Assembly: GCA_027405735.1 (NCBI GenBank)
Contig: JAPEHQ010000002.1
Coordinates: 372,001-436,000, forward strand
Source of the DNA: Mucor racemosus
Taxonomy: Eukaryota; Mucoromycota; Mucoromycetes; Mucorales; Mucoraceae
Direction: 5' to 3'
DNA length: 64,000 nucleotides
Shown: one piece after another, positions 25,398 through 36,422 of the stretch
Position numbering within the stretch: the stretch's first letter is position 1
Layout of the letters: the number at the start of each line of letters is the position of its first letter
Made by a program: the position numbers and the translations under genes
Notes under the pieces: model-generated
Databases searched by the model: none
What the model was told of the DNA's origin: nothing
Seen by the model: the letters and a program-made list of their open reading frames with translations, nothing else

Positions 25398-25984
25398 ATC
25401 AGGGACAAATGGAGAAAAAAAACAGAAGGAAAAAGGGAAAGAGGAAAAGGAAGAGGGGATTTCTAGAAATATTTGATGAAAATTTAATATGTAAAAACTT
25501 CCATTCTTTAAACGAGTTCTGATTAAAATATCCATGTTAATTTCCTATGTTTATAGATTGAAAGAAATAACCTTTTGTTTTGTCCAATCTCGTTTATGCA
25601 GACTCTCATCATTTTAGTCAATTTTTGGCTATTGTGGTTTAGCATGCATTTGAAGATTTTATTGTTCTTTTATTAGAAGGTAAATAAGCAATGCAACTGT
25701 GCTTAGTATGAATTGACATTTAAAGTATTCACTACCATTTTTTCTTTCGAATATTGGTAGTAAATATTTGTCATTTTATACCATTCCAAACGGACGTCAA
25801 ATTTCAATACTGATCAGAAAAGGCGGTTGATCTTTGCAAACAAAAAATACATAAATGTGCTATAGCTATTAAAGTATATATCACGATCAGAAACCTAAAC
25901 ATGTATTAATTCTGCCTAACGCGTAATTGTGAGTTGATATAAAATCAGAAAATATATATATATATATATATTTTATTATTGCTA
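25398..25984. other. Intergenic region with AT microsatellite
   Basis: The promoter side of the chitin synthase and the 3' side of the trehalose gene. An (AT)n run lies at about 25953-25971. No gene seen. Confidence 0.5.
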
Positions 25985-28645
25985 TTAAGCTGTTAAACAA
26001 CTAAATGTATTTAATACATCCTCCACAGTTGGTAATCTCCATGTTGCCATAGTTTTCTTATCTTCTATCCCAACTACAATTGTAAAAACAGGCAATTCAG
26101 GCGAATCTACCTTTTTCAAAACCTTGAACATGTCTTCATCTGTTTTATCATCACCACAACACATGACAAAATCAATATCTTGATTTGCAGACAAAAGTCT
26201 CTTGATAATTTCGCCCTTGTTAGTAGCTGTAGGTCTAACTTCTAAATTCTTTTTGCCAACCAAAACTTCTAATGGCATTTTAGAGAGAATAGCGTTTTCC
26301 AAATGATTTTGGCATTCTTTTGATTGAAAAGCACCATATTCAGGATCTGCAAGTCGATAATGCCATGTAACAGAACATCTTTTATGCTCAATGAAACTAC
26401 CAGTAGTTCTTTCTGCGTAATAAGTGAAAATCTCTACTACATCATGCTTCCAACTCATGTCAAAATGCTCTAATAAATTAATCCAGCGATTGCTTGTGGG
26501 GTATTTAACAAAACTGCCATGTTCTGCACTAAGTCCTAATCCTTTCACTTGACCCAACCATTTATCCAATGTTGCTTCGTCTCTACCTGAAATAACCCAA
26601 ACTTCGTTTTTAGGATCATTGCACAGTGATTGAAGTGCATACAACATGGCTGCTGTAGGTGCTCGTGAACCTGGTGTCTTTCCAATTGCTGATAATGTAC
26701 CCTAAACATGAAATAAAAAGTTAAAATTATAAAATATTTGCACTGATTTGCATCTAACTTACATCATAATCAAAGCATAAAAGGCGCTTTTCGGAAGCAT
26801 GATAATATCTTAAAAGTCTATCCATTTCTAAAATTGGGGTATAACTTGATTGTTCAGATGCAACAATAGATTCTTGTAGTACATTTACAAATGATTTTGC
26901 CCAAAATGATGCAGTATATGTCTTTACATGAGCCAGCATTTGCTAATGATATATAAACTAGCATGAATACAAATATCATTTAACCTAAATATTAGAAAAT
27001 ATTACCATATGTCTTGATTGTTTCTCCTCTTCAGACATTAACAAAGCTTCATTCATTGCCTTTGCAACACCAGCGTAATCCCAAGGATTTACCATTAATG
27101 CAGAACTAAGAGAACCAGCTGTACCTGTCAACTCTGACAAGATCAAAGGACCATGTCGATTTTCCTGGCAAATGACATACTCTAAACTAGTGGTATTCAT
27201 GCCATCTCTATTTGCTGTAATTACAGCTGCATCAGCAGTTGATAGCAAAGCATAATACTCATTTAATTGAATTTGGTGATGAAAATGATATACTGGTGAA
27301 AACTCTAGATTTCCATATTTATTATTAATGTGTGCTACAGTCTCGGAAACCTTGTGTTCCAACCTAGCGGATTCGTTGGTGGAACCATCCGTCAGCTGAA
27401 TCATGACCACCTTGTTCTTCCATTCTGGGAAATCAATCAGGAATTTCTCAAAAGCAGCTAATTTTTGAAGCACACCTTTTACAAGATCAATTTTATCTCT
27501 ACCAACCAAAATCTTTTTACCGGAATACATGTCCTTGATCGCTTTGATTTTAGATTGTACACTGAGTGCCTGACATCGTGATTCAATCTCTAATGGATCA
27601 ACACCAATGGGAAAAGTGCCCACATGACAAAAATGTCCATCTAAACATCGAAGCCCTTCAGGCGTAGATTCATATCCAAGAACTCGTGTACATGTTGAAA
27701 GAAAATGTCGAGCATATGCGTATGTCTGGATAAATTCAATTAAAAATGTGTTGTCATGGCAACTGTACAAAATAAGGTTTCACGTACCTGAAATCCTACT
27801 AAATTAGCTCCAATCATTCCTTTCAAGATCTCTTGTCTCTCTATAATGATATTAATATCGGCGAACAAGTTACATGATCAAAATATTAGTACTTTACTTG
27901 GTAAGCATCTGAAAATCTCTGAGGTTGGGAATGGAGAATGAACAAATAATCCAATTCTAGCTTTTGGATGTTTGTCTCTTATCATAGATGGAACTAATAA
28001 TAAATGATAATCATGCACCCAAACTATACGTACGAGATATTAGTATATGATCAGCACAATTAATATCACCTTGGGAACATTACTGATATCTCCTTCTTGG
28101 TATATTTCAGACACAAAATCAGCATAAAGTTGATTGACTGTTGCATAAGCTTCCCATTGCATTCGTTCTAATCTACCATCTGTTGCATTGTTCCAAATCA
28201 TATAATGAAATAAAGGCCATAACACTATGGTAGAATGTTAAGATGTGCATAATTATTTAGCGATTTCTCTCTCTCTCTCTCTCTCTCTCTTCTTACTAGT
28301 TTTGCAGTAGCCATCATAATGACCAGATACACTTTCACCATCTACGAAAAGCGGTATGCATTGATAGTTTTCTTTTAAATTGTTGTATAATTCAGCTTTT
28401 TCCAATTTGTTTAAATGACTGATCGGTTCTTTAGTATGTCCATCAAATCTGTGCTCAATTCTATTAATTTGACCAGTCCAACCAATGTAAAGTATGTCCC
28501 ATTCATGTTGCAACGAGTGAATACCACCATACATGGCGCCATGTCCTCGTCGAGGAGTAATGTTCCAACCATTTCTTTCTAATGTTAATTCGTATGGTAT
28601 TTGATGAGTAACATTGATGATGCGTCCTTTTGGATTTCCCGTCAT
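25985..28645 (-). CDS. TPS2: Trehalose-6-phosphate synthase/phosphatase, TPS2 type
   Basis: Cytosolic enzyme of trehalose synthesis. Exons: 28645-28297, 28224-28084, 28023-27898, 27840-27788, 27725-27006, 26942-26763 and 26701-25985; 761 residues. All introns are 57-72 nt. The N-terminal GT20 domain has GRIINVTHQIPYE, ILWPLFHY-like MLWPLFHY, WVHDYHLLLVPSM and GRDKIDLVKG. The C-terminal HAD phosphatase domain has motif I DYDGT (split by an intron after FDYD), motif II ISGRD, a catalytic-lysine region TNKGE and motif IV GDDKTDEDMF. So the phosphatase half looks intact. In active synthases the GT20 motif reads roughly R-L-D-x-x-K; here it is K-I-D-x-x-K. That fits TPS2 proteins, whose synthase half is thought to be structural (inference). 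Start at MTGNP; an upstream in-frame TTG was ignored. Confidence 0.93.
28261..28292. repeat. GA/CT microsatellite in TPS2 intron 1
   Basis: A run of about 14 GA dinucleotides (read on the gene strand) begins four nucleotides after the 5' splice site GTAAG of intron 1. Confidence 0.85.
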
Positions 28646-29832
28646 TTTTCTCGAGAAAAACAACTTTTTTGGATGATAAAGAAAAGGATTTCTTCGTTGC
28701 AGATAGATAATGTTTAGGTATTTTAAAAGAAATTTACTCCTGGGTGTGAAATAAAACCAACAATGAAATCCCGAATAGAATCAGTGTACAGATACTACAT
28801 AGATTTGCTCTATTGATTTTAATCATGAAATGGTATATATTATTCTGGGAAAAAATTGATTTATTTACAAATACATTGCATGTAACTTTTTCCTTCATCT
28901 TTTCGTTGATTTCCCCCATCCTTTTATTTTTAAAAAAAAAAAAAAAAATGCTTTTATCAGTCGACATTACACCGTATATGTTTCAAAGAAGATGTTCAAG
29001 CATTTATTACTGATTCAACTTGCTTTTTTTGAGTTTTTCTTAACACATTTCCCAATCAAGATGAAATAAGGGTATTTTGTTACAATGTCCTTATTGGCTG
29101 TTGTTTTGCCAAGGTTAAATGTGAAAAATTGATCATTAGTCGGTAGAATCTTTGTATCAAAACCATCTCCTTACTGACCAACCATTTAATTAAGGAGATA
29201 AGATAGAAGAAAATCTAGAGAGCACAAATGGTTGTACAAAAGGTAATGCACAATACATGTCAAGATAAATTTGAATTAAAAGACGTACATGCCAGCAAAG
29301 TTATCTTTAATGTAAGCGATGACTTTTAACCATCGACTAATTACGCAAGATCTGGAATTGCCGAATCATCAAAGGTTTCTGGATGATAAAGAGATACTAC
29401 GGCGATAGACATCCCATAACTTTAAAGTGGAGATTTATCACAGAGAGATGTTACTACAAGATATATATATAAAATAAAAAAAAGTTTGATTCAACAACAG
29501 AGATCATTATGAATTTTTTCACAAAATATCACCTGAATCCATGTTGTCCTTTCTTAATAGCAACATGAATTGCATCCTTTTATTTATACACAACATGATC
29601 GCCTGTATATCAATCTGCAGCATTATGGAGCGGTGCCATCAAAAAGCGGGATTCGAAGCCAAATCACATCTTTGATTGTGGACCATATTGACTCACACTC
29701 TCCAACCCCTCACTTTTTGGTGGTTACATTATATTCACCCCGCTTTTATCAGTAGATCTTGTAGTAAACATACAATTGCTTTCTTTCTTATTTCTCTTTT
29801 GTATTTCTTTATAAATATAAAAATAAAATAAA
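28646..29832. promoter_or_regulatory. Divergent promoter region, TPS2 / D2HGDH
   Basis: About 1.2 kb separates two divergently transcribed start codons. A TATA-like 'tataaatataaaaataaaa' lies just before the D2HGDH ATG. A CCCCT pentamer, the complement of a stress-response element, occurs near 29705. STRE use in this organism is inference. Confidence 0.4.
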
Positions 29833-31771
29833 ATGCTATCAATTGCTTCGCGCTTAAGAGTGATTTCCAGTAGAGTTGCCTTGACATCAATTAAGCCTGC
29901 TGTTCAAAAGACAGCCATTAAAAGTGTGCCTATCATTTGTACTCGTCGCAACTATGCAACCAAGGAAGTATCATATACAGTAGACAAGTTCCCGGGTTAT
30001 GTTCGTAATGAAAATTTCAAAAAGGTAAATGAATCAATGCAATTCTGGATCATAGAATATTAACCTTTTCATGTATTATAAGCTCTCTGATCAAGATGTT
30101 GATTATTTTAAAACAATCGTTGGAGAAGGAGGTCTTATTCATAATAATCAAGATGATTTGTTTGCATTTAATACTGATTGGATGCACAAGTTTCGTGGTA
30201 AATCACAACTTGTATTAAAGCCAAAGACTACACAACAAGTTTCTGATATTTTAAAATACTGTAATCAACAAAAGTATGTAAAATCAGGCAACAATAATTA
30301 TAGTTTAATTAACCACCCCCCCCCCTCTCTCTTCTTAATTTAATGATAGATTGGCTGTTGTACCTCAAGGCGGTAATACTGGTCTGGTTGGTGGATCTGT
30401 TCCTGTATTTGATGAAGTTGTATTGAGTCTACAAGGCATGAATAAAATTCGTGGATTCGATAATGTATCAGGTAAATACTATTACTTTTCAAGGGGTGGG
30501 AAAAGATATTTAGTAATACACAATTCTTTTTTTTTTTAAATGGTATAGGTATATTGACAGCTGATGCTGGTTGTGTACTCGAAGTACTTGACAATTGGTT
30601 AGGTGAAAAGGGCTACATGATGCCATTGGATTTGGGTGCTAAAGGAAGTTGTCATATTGGTGGCAATATCGCTACAAATGCAGGAGGATTGAGATTATTG
30701 CGTTATGGATCTCTTCATGGCACTGTTTTAGGTTTAGAAGTTGTACTTCCAGATGGTACTATTTTAGACAACATGTCTACTTTGAGAAAGGATAATACCG
30801 GTTATGATTTAAAGCAACTTTTTATTGGATCTGAAGGTACAATTGGTGTTATTACAGGTGTATCAATCCTTACTCCTCATCGTTCAAAGGCTGTTAATGT
30901 CGCTCTCTTGGGTTTGAACTCATTTGAAGATGTCCAAAAGGCTTTCAAGCAATCTCGTGTTGAACTTTCCGAGATTTTATCTGGTAAAATATAAATATAT
31001 TGAATTCTATAGTATCAGTTTTTAATTAATTGTATAATAGCTTTCGAATTCTGGGATACCAATGCTCTTCAAATGTTTAAAAAGCATGCTACACCCAAAG
31101 ATGTTATGGAAAAGGAATATCCCTTTTATGTTTTAATTGAAACTAGTGGTTCAAACAAAGATCATGATGATGAGGTAATGTTGTATATATGTATGTATGT
31201 ATGTATTTTGGCATAAAATTCTGATTTGATTCTGTAGAAATTAACAAATTATCTCGAAAATATGATGATTGATGGTGTTGCTGAAGATGGTGTTGTTGCA
31301 CAGGACGAAACACAAATCCGTGGACTTTGGAGTTTGCGTGAAGGTTTTACCGAAGCACTCGGAAAAGAACCTGCTGTTTACAAGTACGATATCTCTATGC
31401 CAGTACCTAAATTATACGAATGTGTAGAAGATATGCGTCAACACTTGAGAGATGGAGGTGTATTTGGTCAGCCAGATTCACCAGTTACTGATGTAGTTGC
31501 TTATGGCCACGTTGGTGATGGTAATTTGCATTTAAATATTGCTGCTAGTCGTCTTGAAAGCAACGTTTCTGCTCTGATAGAACCTTATTTGTTTGAATGG
31601 GTTGCTAATCATCAAGGATCCATTAGTGCTGAACATGGTTTAGGTGTAGCAAAGAATGAGTTCTTGGGCTATTCTAAATCACCTGTCATGATTAAAATGA
31701 TGAAAACAATGAAGAATATGCTTGATCCTAATGGTATTTTGAACCCTTACAAGTATCTTCCTTCAAACTAG
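29833..31771 (+). CDS. D2HGDH: D-2-hydroxyglutarate / D-lactate dehydrogenase, mitochondrial FAD enzyme
   Basis: FAD flavoprotein of the VAO/PCMH family that oxidises D-2-hydroxyglutarate (yeast DLD2/DLD3 relatives). Exons: 29833-30024, 30083-30273, 30350-30471, 30549-30983, 31041-31174 and 31238-31771; 535 residues. The first ~45 residues are Arg/Ser/Ala-rich without acidic residues until after RRNYATKE, a typical mitochondrial targeting peptide. FAD-binding signatures are [18 protein letters not shown] and [15 protein letters not shown], followed by [11 protein letters not shown]. The C-terminal domain has [14 protein letters not shown], with the metal-ligand histidines, and ISAEHGLG. The ATG is the first in the exon and follows a TATA-like stretch. 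It is transcribed divergently from TPS2. Whether the main substrate is D-2HG or D-lactate cannot be settled from sequence alone; overall likeness favours D2HGDH. Confidence 0.92.
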
Positions 31772-31890
31772 ATTTTATGCATTCTTTATATATATATATA
31801 TTTATCGCTTCAATTGGATAATAAAGATCCAGTTTCTAACCAGCATTTCTTTATTCTCTTTTTTTTTTTTTTTTTACGATTGATTAAAAC

Positions 31891-34152
31891 ATGCTTAAAA
31901 ACTTGGCTACTGTTCATGTTGGTAGAGTGAAAACATTCATGAGTCTTCATACATCAAATCTAGCACTGCGAGAATTATATCCGCATGATCATTCTACTTG
32001 CATATCCATTAAAAAAACGGAAGAATCATCAGTCATTCTACAGGCAGAGGATGTAAAAAAGCTTGAATGGGAATTTGATAAATGTTGCAGCGATCCTGAT
32101 AGACTATCATTCAATGAGGAAAGAAGGACACTAGTAAATCTTGTATTAGAAGGTATTTCGTTATCCATTTGATTGAACGCATATAAAGTGATGTTTTATG
32201 GGAAATGTGCTTTCAATAGGTCATGATGTCGCATCTTTGTTCGTGGAAGTTGGGTCAGTATGCGTATTAAAAACACTAGAAAATAGAATAAAATAGTTGA
32301 CATGATTAATTTAGTGGAACATATACTAGTTTCAAACTAAAGTACGTACGAAATATAATGATATATACGGACTAATAATCATGTATCCTTTAGACAGGAG
32401 CAAAAGAAGCTAATTATCGATGATCTGGCTAATGTTTTAGATCCAATGCATACTAAAATCGAATTTGCCTTCTTTGGTTTTACTGATACATATTGCTATG
32501 ATCTCAGAAGAAATGTCGTTTGTGCTAGTAAGATTATTTCTGTACTAATAAATTGAAGCATGTATTCAATAGAAAAATAGCTGATATATTGATTGAACGG
32601 GGTATCAACTATTGGATGAAGCAAGTAAACAGCATAGATAATATATGGACACTCGTTTCAAGAGGTTCCAAGATACCAAGTGTTCTAAAGATTAAAATTT
32701 ACAATTCATCTACAAAAAGATATGGAAGCTTTTTTATGTTTGATCTTCTAGAGCCTAAATTTATAGAATTACTACAAGATACCAGTACAGCCGCTGCTGT
32801 TAATTCAAATGGAATATCCAACTGCTTTGATAATCTACGTAAAAGTTAATATAATGTTTATAGAGCTTTTGCTGATTGCTTGCATAATATAGGCTTTCTG
32901 GTTAAATCGATTACTGACCCAACATACCAAGATTCATTAAATGCTCCAGTGATAACTGATTATTATTTATTGACTCATTTGATCTCCAAGTTCATATGCT
33001 CGCAAGGGCAATTAATAGTGTTTGGTCATATGAAAGTAAGTAATTTGTTAATTGCATATATTACTCTATTATTGAAATATCTGCTTAGCAATGTTTGAAA
33101 TATCAAAAAAGAGAATCTATTATGCTTCTTGATTTTTTAAACATGTTGAGAAGAATCAAAGTTGCATCACTTGCAAATAGTCTAGCAGCAGTCGATAAAA
33201 GTCATCATAACTATAAATTAGACGAATACAAGGTATTTCCCATACAATTGTTTATAATCAAGTAATTTGGGTATTTAATCATATATAAAGAATAAATTGC
33301 AGATTGCCAACAGCGTATGTAAATCCGGAGGTATATCAATAGAATAGGTTTTTACCAAATTTTATACTTAGGATATTCTCAAAAAGCAATCTTTCCTTAT
33401 TCGCTTTAAATCTGCCTGCCAACAACTATCAAATTTACTAAATCAAAAGGAGATGCAGCAAAAGGATTTGCTAGGTAGTATTATAATACTATTCTTAATG
33501 AAATGCAAATTTCTAAATGAGATTTTTTTATGGACACTTAGATCAATATGAGCAGAAGAGACAAGAAGAACTAATGAAAATACGCTCTCGAGTTTACCAT
33601 AAAAGAGGTTTACTTATACACAAACATCGCAACACTCTTAATAAAATAAAAGAGTTTACAATTTCAAAAATAGCAAATCTGAAAAAGCAATTGGTAAAAT
33701 TTAATCATATATGCAAAATGCCACTTTGTTATAATATGATACTAGCTTTTATTAAAATGTATATATACAACAGGATAAAATTGAGAAGGAAAGGGATCAT
33801 TGGAAGCAAAAATATGTAAGATCAATATATAATGACCACCCTCTCCATTATCGCATTCAACGCTGATTCACTTTGCATACATTGATTTTTAGATACGCAG
33901 CGTGAAACTAAATAATTGTATGAAGATTAAGCAAAGGCGATCAATTGAATTCTGGAAGAAAAAAGAGGTACATGTGCTCATATCATGATTTCATACTGCA
34001 TGGGGTTCCGGCTAATGTTATCTTTTACATATAATTAGAATGAGCTTTTAAGAGAGATACAAATATTTAGATCAGAGAAGGATGAGTTTATTGAACTGTT
34101 TCAAGCACTTGAAGATGCCTTGATTGTGAAAAACATCGACCTGAATAAATAG
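31891..34152 (+). CDS. Kinesin-like protein with degenerate motor (pseudo-motor)
   Basis: Exons: 31891-32152, 32220-32253, 32315-32341, 32394-32527, 32581-32838, 32866-33035, 33089-33232, 33303-33314, 33372-33474, 33542-33693, 33774-33815, 33893-33967 and 34039-34152. All are in phase, giving 508 residues. Residues ~60-330 follow a kinesin motor in order. VLEGHDVASLFVEVGGTYTSF (split by introns) sits where kinesins have LEGYNxTIFAYGQTGxGKTYTM; IEFAFFGFTDTYCYDL matches VSYFEIYNEKIYDL; SRGSKIPSVLKIKIY falls at switch I; FFMFDLLEPK falls at switch II; LISKF falls at SKLTRLL. The P-loop Gly/Lys, the switch I SSRSH and the switch II Gly/Glu are all gone, so ATP binding is unlikely. Residues ~350-508 are Lys/Glu/Gln-rich coiled coil. 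The kinesin assignment is inference from fold-order similarity. It starts 119 bp after the D2HGDH stop, same strand. A decaying pseudogene is possible, but 13 in-phase exons argue against it. Confidence 0.6.
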
Positions 34153-34269
34153 ATGTTCAAACTGAATTTCACTAATTTGCTGGAAAAAGAAACCGGAGCT
34201 GAAATTTGTTGGTTCCTGGATATTTAATAAAAAAGACACATGAATAGCATCTAGAAAAACAGCATTTTT

Positions 34270-35110
34270 TTAATAGCTACATGCAAATAAATAAATAAAC
34301 ATACATAATTAAGACGTTCTTGAACAATTATTTAAAAGTTTTTATAGTTTTAAGTGCTTTTTAAAGAAAAATAAATTCTTCAAAAGTTGGGATACCACAA
34401 TTTACAGCTAAAAAACCAGGGCTTTGAAAGGCTATATCTTGTGACAAAATCACTCTACAGCATTTTGTAAATAATAAAACTTGCTTAAATTTTTACGCTT
34501 TATAATATATTTGAGTATCAGAGTTTTTTTTTGTTAATGGTTTTTTACTGTTTTTCGTAATTTGAAATGGATTGAGAATAAAAACATATTGTATATTTAG
34601 CACCATCAAATAGTGCTCTATTTCATCCAACTTGTGCATTTTTTCTTTCAAAAAAATATTAATTTTTGGTGGAGAAAAATGCACTCAAGTAAATCGCTGA
34701 TTTCATCAAGATTTTTCCCTTGCCCTCCTCACACGTCCCGGATTTTGAAATTTCACAAATTTGACATGAAAAATTGACTTTCTCCATGAAAAATGTAGCT
34801 ACAGTTACAAATATATACCCAAACTGTAGGGAACGTTTAGGACTATAATGCTATCAAAAAAATTTTATATTATGCTCAAAAAGTAAGATTTTATATCCAA
34901 AAATCACTATTTTCTACTTTTTGAATTTACTATCGAATTTTTGGGTTTTTTTAAAAACAAATTACTTATTTATATACAGAATTTAACGCTTTACAAAAAC
35001 CTATTAATTCACAAACCCAGCTTACTATGCATTCTGATGCGTAATTTAGCATTCTAGATTTTTTATGTTTTTTTGGATCCAAATCCATTTTTTTATTCCA
35101 AACCCCGTTT
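34270..35110 (-). repeat. R1 repeat, copy 4 (strongly decayed)
   Basis: Same orientation as copy 3. Matching landmarks include 'gaaacttacttg..gctttataa' (near 34465-34510), the core motif at 34781-34801, and the 'acgctttacaaaaac' region. It is older than the other copies. It lies inside the gene block, between the kinesin-like gene and GET1. Confidence 0.6.
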
Positions 35111-35333
35111 ACTTAATTTGGCAAGCCATTATTTCCTGGAATCCATCAATAAATGTCTCAATAGCTCTTTATTTACAAGGTATTATTCCTTTCTACCAAT
35201 AAAATATTGCATTCTTCTATTTCAGTTATAATATTATATGTAATTTTGCTTTTATTATGTTTTTTTGTGATGTTTTTTCTCACTGTTTGTATTTTTGGGA
35301 AAACAACATCTTATTTATGTCAAATATCTACAT

Positions 35334-36163
35334 CTAGGCAGCTGCTACCTTTTTTTCAACGGCGGGAGCAAAAACGAAATCATTAACTGTAAGAGCCAAA
35401 GCCTTAATCATACGTCTACAAGCAGCGAACCAAATAGCCACACTGACCGAACCTATTTACCAAAAAATCAATCTTCAAGAATGTCATGTCATAATTTTTG
35501 CAAAATCTTACCTGCAGGTGCAAATGGCCATGACAAGAAACGTTGGGCAGGACCAAACCAACCAGGGGGGAGATAAAATACAGCACTCTTTCTAAACCAC
35601 AATACCATAACCAATTGTGATCCATGAACCAAAAACCAAAGAACCGATTTTACCTTGAGTTCAAATGCAGTTTTTGAATATGCAATGTCTGAATCTATTT
35701 CCATTCCAATTAACATTTCCTCGTTCATTTTAAACTTTTTTTGATCGTTGTAATTAAACCACACTTACTCATTTTCTCCAAATCAGCAACAGATTTATCC
35801 AACTTTCTACGCATTTTTGCCCATTTAGCAAACTCATCCTATTCAATACATGTTTTGGTCAGATGGATGTATAAAATAAAAAATTCCGCGAATTTACTTG
35901 AGAGCTAGTCTTTGCTAATTCAGACTTTAATTTGAGAGTATCTCGTTTCATTTTTTGTTGTTTAGCAACTCGAGCATCTTTGGTGAATTTTACATAAAGA
36001 TCATATGTCTTGATTTCAAAAAAAAACACTAATTAATCGACAGCATTCGTATGTATTCGGTAATCTTTGTTCAACTTACAAGAGATGTGATGTATGAATA
36101 TCCCAAAAATAAAATAGACTCGGTTACCAAGACCAATAAAAAGATTGTTAAAGGTAAATACAT
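35334..36163 (-). CDS. GET1: GET complex subunit GET1 (WRB family)
   Basis: ER membrane receptor subunit for tail-anchored protein insertion; with GET2 it docks the ATPase GET3. Exons: 36163-36080, 36008-35898, 35838-35769, 35694-35512 and 35452-35334; 188 residues. Membrane helix 1 is near the N-terminus (PLTIFLLVLVTESILFLGYS). It is followed by the cytosolic coiled coil that binds GET3 (about residues 35-95, containing DEFAKWAKMRRKLDK). Two C-terminal membrane helices then follow. The FYLPPGWFGPAQRFLSWPFA block matches the family's FWLPxGWxxxxxxxLSFPxAPxGSVS pattern, and GSVSVAIW is completed across the last intron. The acceptor of intron 3 was chosen at 35695 because it gives the family's spacing between the coiled coil and helix 2; other AGs break the frame. 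Confidence 0.88.
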
Positions 36164-36422
36164 TGTGTTGTAAAGACAATAAAGCAAAGCTATCGAAAAG
36201 AATATCAAAGAAAACAATATTTCGCGCCAAAAGTGATTGGGTCATGTTGGTTGAACGTTGGTCGTGACTCGTGCGATATTCAAACAGGAATCATTGTTCA
36301 ATATATCTTTCATAGGTTGCATAAATTGGCATATTAATCACTCAAAACATCTACAAATACATGCTAACATTATATATTTCTTATTTTGGTTGATTTATTA
36401 TGAAATATTAAAGAAGGGAATG

